The notes below the pieces were generated by a model. That model saw only the letters and a program-made list of their open reading frames with translations. It had not been told where the DNA came from and searched no databases. Below, piece by piece: positions 58,493 through 64,000 of a stretch of 64,000 bases of DNA. How positions within the stretch are numbered: position 1 is the stretch's first letter; each line of letters starts with the position of its first letter. A program made the translations under genes and the position numbers. Origin of the DNA: Harmothoe impar (Eukaryota; Annelida; Polychaeta; Phyllodocida; Polynoidae); NCBI GenBank assembly GCA_947462335.1, contig OX381707.1:80066610-80130609 (forward strand), read 5' to 3'.

Positions 58493-60860
58493 GTATCATT
58501 AGAAAGGCCTAACACAGGAGAGTTCAGAAAAAAGTATTTTGGGCCCCCCCCCCCTTATACAATATTTTAGAGCATATTTTCAGTTTGGATCGGGCCACTG
58601 TCAGTCGGCGCGGATAGACTCGCTATGTTAAAGCACTACCGGGTAGAGTCTCGCCTGCTCTATTTGGGTCAAAAATGGGTCTTTTTGGGTCAGGAAAAAA
58701 TAGGTGGTACTTCAGCATGTCTACTTTACTATTATCTGAGGCTCAGAAATGTTTGGGGCCCCAAAATATCCATAAATCCAAAAAAGCAAACTCAAGTTGA
58801 TCAGCCACGAGACCGTATATAGGATTTCAACAGGGTTGGGATGGTGAATTGACCCAAACTCAGGGGGGGCTTGGGGGGTCATAAAGAAGTTTTCTTTCAA
58901 TGGGATAGCGGAAACTTGGATATTTAACATGTCTTCTCTGCCACATATTAAGGGCAGATCCCAAAAATTGCTCTAACCCCCCCCAAAAAAGGGCTTGTCG
59001 TTGAGCATTTTTTCAAGTTATTCTAGTAGTATTCATGTTTGAGGGTCCTGCCACTATTGGTTTAGTCACTTCTACTTGTTGGATTACTTAATGAATTGTA
59101 TCATTAGAAAGGCCTAATGCAGGGGAGTTCAAAAAAAAATATTTTGGCCCCCCCCCCTTGTGTTCAAATTTTGAGCATATTTTCAGTTTGGATCGGGCCA
59201 CTGTCGGTGGGCGCGGATAGACTCGCTATGTTGAAGCACTACTGGGTAGAGTCTCGCCTGCTCTATTTGGGTCAAAAATGGGTCTTTTTGGGTCAGGAAA
59301 AAAATAGGTGGTACTTCAGCATGTCTACTTTACTATTATCTGAGGCTCAGAAATGTTTGGGGCCCCAAAATATCCATAAATCCAAAAAAGCAAACTCAAG
59401 TTGATCAGCCACGAGACCGTATATAGGATTTCAACAGGGTTGGGATGGTGAATTGACCCAAACTCAGGGGGGGCTTGGGGGGTCATAAAGAATTTTTCTT
59501 TCAATGGGATAGCGGAAACTTGGATATTTAACATGTCTTCTTTGCCACATATTAAGGGCAGATCCCAAAAATTGCTCTAACCCCCGCAAAAAAGGGCTTG
59601 TCTTTGAGCATTTTTTCAAGTTATTCTAGTAGTATTCATGTTTGAGGGTCCTGCCACTATTGGTTTAGTCACTTCTACTTGTTGGATTACTTAATGAATT
59701 GTATCATTAGAAAGGCCTTATACAGGGGAGTTCAAAAAAAATATATTTTGGCCCCCCCCCCCTTGTGTTCAAATTTTGTGCATATTTTCAGTTTTGATCG
59801 GGCCACTGTCGGTCGGCGCGGATAGACTCGCTATGTTGAAGCACTACCGGGTAGAGTCTCGCCTGCTCTATTTGGGTCAAAAATGGGTCTTTTTGGGTCA
59901 GGAAAAAAATAGGTGGTACTTCAGCATGTCTACTTTACTATTATCTGAGGCTCAGAAATGTTTGGGGCTCCAAAATATCCATAAATCCAAAAAAGCAAAC
60001 TCAAGTTGATCAGCCACAAGACCGTATATAGGATTTCAACAGGGTTGGGATGGTGAATTAACCCAAACTCAGGGGGGGCTTGGGGGGTCATAAAGAAGTT
60101 TTCTTTCAATGGGATAGCGGAAACTTGGATATTTAACATGTCTTCTTTGCCACATATTAAGGGCAGATCCCAAAAATTGCTCTAACCCCCCCCAAAAAAG
60201 GGCTTGTCGTTGAGCATTTTTTCAAGTTATTCTAGTAGTATTCATGTTTGAGGGTCCTGCCGCTATTGGTTTAGTCACTTCTACTTGTTGGATAACTTAA
60301 TGAATCGTATCATTAGAAAGGCCCAATACAGGAGAGTTCATTAAAAAATATTTTGGGCCCCCCCCCTTGTACAATATTTTAGAGCATATTTTCAGTTGAT
60401 CAGCCACGAGGCTGTATATAGGATTTCAACAGGGTTGGGGTGGTGAATTGACCCAAACTCAGGGGGGCTGGGGGGGTCATAAAGATTATTTTTTTTTAAT
60501 GGGATATCGCAATCTGGGATATTAAACATGTCATCTTTGATACATATTAAGGGCAGATCCCAAAAATTGCTCCAACCCCCCCAAACAAAAAAAAATCGTT
60601 GAGCAAATTTTCAAGTTATTCTAGTAGTATTCATGTTTAAGGGTCGTGCCCGTATGTGAAAAGTGACTTCTACATGTTGCATTTCTTAATTAATCGTATC
60701 ATTAGAAAGGCCTAAGACTTGGGAGTTCAGAAAAAAATATTTTGGGCCCCCCCCCCCCCTTGTACAATTTTAAAGAGCAGTTTTCATGTTTGCATCGAGC
60801 CACTGTCACTCGGCGCCCATAGACTCCCTATGTTAAAGCACTACCGGGTAGCGTCTCAAT
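58493..60860. repeat. 604-bp tandem satellite
   Basis: GTATCATTAGAAAGGCC starts at 58493, 59098, 59701, 60307 and 60696: units of 605, 603 and 606 bp, a shortened 389-bp unit, then a partial one. Each has a C run near its start. The minus-strand 69-codon frame (MLNIQVSAIPLKE...) recurs in three units with few changes, but has no domain signature. Confidence 0.9.
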
Positions 60861-61043
60861 CCTGAAACCTGACAAGGGGGGGGGGGCTCAAATTTTTTTT
60901 TGCTTCAAGGGGGTGCCCTGCCCCAAACCAAATGTTTGTGAAAGACATACCCGTATCTATAGAACTAAAAATGATAGAGAGACAAATTTTACATTTCTGA
61001 AATCCTCTCGCCGAGATGCTTCGTTTGGCGCTATGCAAAAGAG
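60861..61043. repeat. Fragment related to the 26-28-kb satellite
   Basis: GAACTAAAAATGATAGAGAG, CCTCTCGCCGAGATGCTTCG and TTTGGCGCTATG match the landmark part of the 414/528-bp satellite. Confidence 0.6.
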
Positions 61044-61464
61044 TCTAAGTCGAAGCGTTCTACTCGCCAAAATTCCCAAACAAAGTCAAATTTCACAAAA
61101 AGTAGGGGGGGTGGAGGGCTGACACACTAAGGCCTAATAAATAGGACATTTCTGCATCTAACGAGCCTAATAAGGTGAATATTGGTTGAGATTTACCTTT
61201 GATATGAGCCATTTTCAAGAAATTTGATTCAAGTTGAGAAATGACAGTCAGGTCTGCGCCGATCAGCTGATCGTTGGCCTATTTTCAGATTGAGACGATA
61301 TCATATCAAAGGCAATTCTCAACCAATATTCACCTTATTAGGCTCGGTAGATGCAGAAATGTCATCTTTATTAGGCCCTAGTGTGTCAGCCCTCCACCCC
61401 CCCTACCTTTTGTGAAATTTGACTTTGTTTGGGAATTTTGGCGAGTAGAACGCTTCGACTTAGA
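61044..61464. repeat. Inverted repeat, 164-bp arms
   Basis: The left arm 61044-61207 and right arm 61301-61464 pair without net indels around centre 61254 (for example GCGTTCTACTCGCC with GGCGAGTAGAACGC, and GGCTGACACACTA with TAGTGTGTCAGCC). The spacer of about 93 bp holds a perfect GATCAGCTGATC palindrome (61261-61272). Probably a MITE or foldback element. Confidence 0.85.
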
Positions 61465-61469
61465 GTCTA

Positions 61470-62384
61470 TCATTTGATCATTGACTCTGTTTTTTGGTCT
61501 TGTCAAGTTTAAGGGCCGGTCTTCGTCATTTTGCGGAATAGCCCGGCTACTGAGCTGTCCGCAATTTCAACCCCCATAAGAGAGGAGCCTAATCTATCAA
61601 TGATAACAAAAATTGCGGACTTACCCTTCATATTTGAGCTGCAATCGATGAAATTAACCAATTTGGTACCGATTCATCGTCCCTCGGCGTCCCCTGCCCG
61701 CCATGTTGGATTTTGATACCGGAGATTGCCGAAGCGCTCGATAAACAAATTATTTTTTTATCAAGACGGTTATACTGTCCGAAATGTCCGCAACTGCCTC
61801 TATATTACCTGTAGGAGTAATAATATTACCTTGAATATCCGCAATTTGCTCTATTTTGGAAGATAAAATGATACCCGAGCATTCCCGAGCGACGCAATCT
61901 CGTGGAATCCCGTGAATCAGCGAGATAGCCATTTTGTTGACGTTGTCGTCGGGTCGAACGTAGGAAAAGCCTTGATAATGGCTAAATACATTTAAATATG
62001 GAAGTTATCGCCCTGCTGAATGGTAGGCAATAAATTTCTAAGTATTTTGATTATGTTTTCATGTCATAATAGGCAAAATAAAATATATCGAGATTTTGCG
62101 GATGTCGTAAAAAAATGGACAAATTTCAAGAATCCGACGAGTCAAGTTTCGGCGACTTAACTTGGCCGAAAATCAATCAATCCTCCTTAATTTGACCATG
62201 TAAGTAGTAAATTATTGCGGATTATCAAAGAATAATATGTTTTCTTTACGTTGTCAGCTTTTAAGGCAGGAGAAACAATGATAAGTCGTGGAAAATGGAC
62301 TTCAAGCGAGACGAGTCAGTGAACTCGCTGACTCGCCTGTAAAAAAGTCAACTTCGAGGAAGGTTATTATTGTAATCTGTTAAA
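61470..62384. other. Apparently repeat-free island
   Basis: Mixed composition, no repeats seen. A 60-codon minus-strand frame (ATG at 61932, stop at 61750: MAISLIHGIPRDCVAREC...) has a coding-like look and possible splice sites inside (AAGGTAATA at about 61831), but no recognised domain. I leave it as an unproven exon candidate. Confidence 0.3.
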
Positions 62385-63240
62385 CAAGTGAGGGCGCAAA
62401 CAGATTACATCTGTTTGCTAGCCCTCACTTGTTTGAGAAGATACTGGATTTAATATTTATGCAGGGTTGTGTTTGGAAATGCATTAGGCATTTGGAGCCG
62501 TGTTTGGGATTTATTTCAAAGCTGGTGAGGAAATTTGTTTACTTGATGACATAGAGGTTATAAATGACAACAAAGGAATTCCTTCTGTTATAATGGAAAC
62601 TGATTTTATTAATAATTAAAAGGGCAGCAATCAATTGACTTGGATGAAGATTGATATATTGAAGAGTTCCTAGACTTTCTAAATGTCTAGTGGAATTCCT
62701 AGATATAGAGTTTCTAGACCCATTGATGAGTTTAGATACACATGTTGAAGAGTTCCTAAACATGTGGATGACTTTCCTAGATATGTGGAACAGTTTCTAG
62801 ATGGGTTTCACGCCCGACTTGTATCCGAAATTCCCTCTCATGAAGTCCATATTTAAAGGGCTAGTATGAGTGTTGTGGGGCCCCTAGCCATGTTGTGGAG
62901 CCCCTAGCGTGGTATGGAGCCCCTACACGTGTTGTGGAGCCCCTACACGTGCGACTCCGGCGACTCCAGCTTCCATGGCTCCCATCTGTGCGACTCCTGC
63001 TCGTACCGCTCACGTTCACTGGAAAATATAAGAATTTACATATAAAATGGCAGAAAAAGAACTTTAACTTCTGAAGAACCATGGCCTTTACTACAGGGTA
63101 TTTACATGTATTAAAGCACAGACAGCTCTATTAACCTTTCTGAGTGTTAAATACCGGGTATTTACATCTTTTAAAGCACAGGCAACTCTAATTACCTTTC
63201 TGAGGCAGTACTGTGGAGTTTAAGGTCGGACATGTATCAA
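62385..63240. mobile_element. Hairpin-headed composite repeat, copy 3
   Basis: Hairpin (62385-62431), AT-rich body, a minisatellite shrunk to about four units (62872-62955), Arg/Ser-coding segment (62948-63045) and tail. Confidence 0.65.
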
Positions 63241-63568
63241 ACCAGGGGGGGGGGGGACAAAAGGTCACTAATATGCACCTAGCTCTGGAACTAAACATGA
63301 TAGAGAGATAAATTGAACATTTCTGAACTCCTCTCGCCAAGACGCTTCGTTTGGCACTACAATTGGCTCTGAAGAAACTAATAACCTTTCTGAGGCAGTA
63401 CTGTGGAGTTTAAGGTCGGACATGTATCAAACCAGGGGGGGGGGGGACAAAAGGTCACTAATATGCACCTAGCTCTGGAACTAAACATGATAGAGAGATA
63501 AATTGAACATTTCTGAACTCCTCTCGCCAAGACGCTTCGTTTAGCACTACAATTGGCTCTGAAGAAAA
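63189..63568. repeat. 190-bp tandem duplication, satellite-related
   Basis: ACCTTTCTGAGGCAGTACTG recurs 190 bp apart, each followed by a G run and the ATATGCACCTAGCTCTGG / CATGATAGAGAGATAAAT landmarks of the 26-kb satellite. Confidence 0.85.
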
Positions 63569-64000
63569 ATTTCCGAGACCCCCCCTGAAGTCAAAAATTG
63601 GGTTAATGACCTGGGAATTGTTTTTTATATAAATTCAAGGTCTATCTTTAGCAGTGCGTTAGTGGCAGTACTGAGAATTAGGCCTTACCCCCTGAAAGTA
63701 TCCCATGAAAATTGGTCACATTGGGCGCTCAGTCAGTACTGTGGAGTTTAAGATTTGCTCTGAAGACCAAATTTCAGAGACCCCCCCTGAAGTCAAAAAT
63801 TGGGTAAATGCTGACCCGAGGAGGAGTGGTTGGAGCCTCTAGACGTGTTGGAGAGCCCCTGATCAAGGTTCTGAGTGCTGTGTCCACGTGGCCAAGGCTC
63901 CCGCTCCTGCAACTCCGGCGACTCCCGCTCCCGTGGCTCCCGTTTGTGCGACTCCTGCTCGTACCGCTCACGTTCACTAGAAAATATAAGAATTTACATA
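63569..64000. mobile_element. Rearranged composite-repeat tail, cut by window end
   Basis: GACCCGAGGAGGAGTGGTTG to the Arg/Ser segment (63805-64000) matches 25610-25800. It begins without hairpin or minisatellite, and the window ends inside it. Confidence 0.6.

Overview
This window reads as animal, probably marine-invertebrate, nuclear DNA. It is AT-rich and gene-poor. It has no operon structure, long single-copy non-coding stretches, and dense small inverted-repeat elements, satellites and decayed retroelements. Supporting clues are a non-LTR reverse transcriptase, a LINE ORF1-type protein fused to a NADAR domain, a foldback transposon of the kind known from sea urchins and flies, and a relic of a protein family I know as expanded in cnidarians, echinoderms and molluscs. 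I cannot name the species, and I see no complete ordinary host gene.

Layout. 0-2 kb: an apparently complete foldback transposon (368-1870) with a 9-bp target duplication and minisatellite-filled inverted arms. 2.1-4.6 kb: two copies of a second small foldback family, a MITE and a tRNA-like SINE head. 4.75-8.74 kb: a roughly 4-kb inverted-repeat element holding a minus-strand coding relic. 9-50.6 kb: an old, tandemly duplicated non-coding locus. The same modules recur in the same order at 13.8-17.7, 18.7-24.2, 29-36.7, 39.9-42.2 and 47.2-50.6 kb, with one inverted block at 44.4-46.7 kb. Four copies carry a promoter-like module with three CCAAT boxes and a TATA box. Mobile DNA has broken up this locus: a satellite composite at 24.2-28.2 kb, a reverse transcriptase at 37.1-38.6 kb, a GC-rich minus-strand gag/ORF1-like gene at 40.3-41.4 kb, and inverted-repeat elements at 42.5-43.9 kb.

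54.2-57.3 kb holds the most gene-like locus: a coiled-coil/L1-ORF1-like/NADAR reading frame interrupted by one in-frame TAA. It contains a 73-bp palindrome near its 3' end and runs into seven tandem 146-bp repeats bearing RFX X-box-like motifs. 57.4-64 kb is again composite satellite DNA: hairpin-headed elements with a 20-bp minisatellite and an arginine/serine-coding segment, a 604-bp tandem repeat and a 164-bp-arm inverted repeat, with a short island at 61.5-62.4 kb in which I see no repeats.

No cooperating pathway is evident. The supported biology is mobile-element biology plus duplicated candidate promoters of unknown transcripts. All functional assignments come from reading motifs by eye. 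Boundaries of diverged repeats are approximate.
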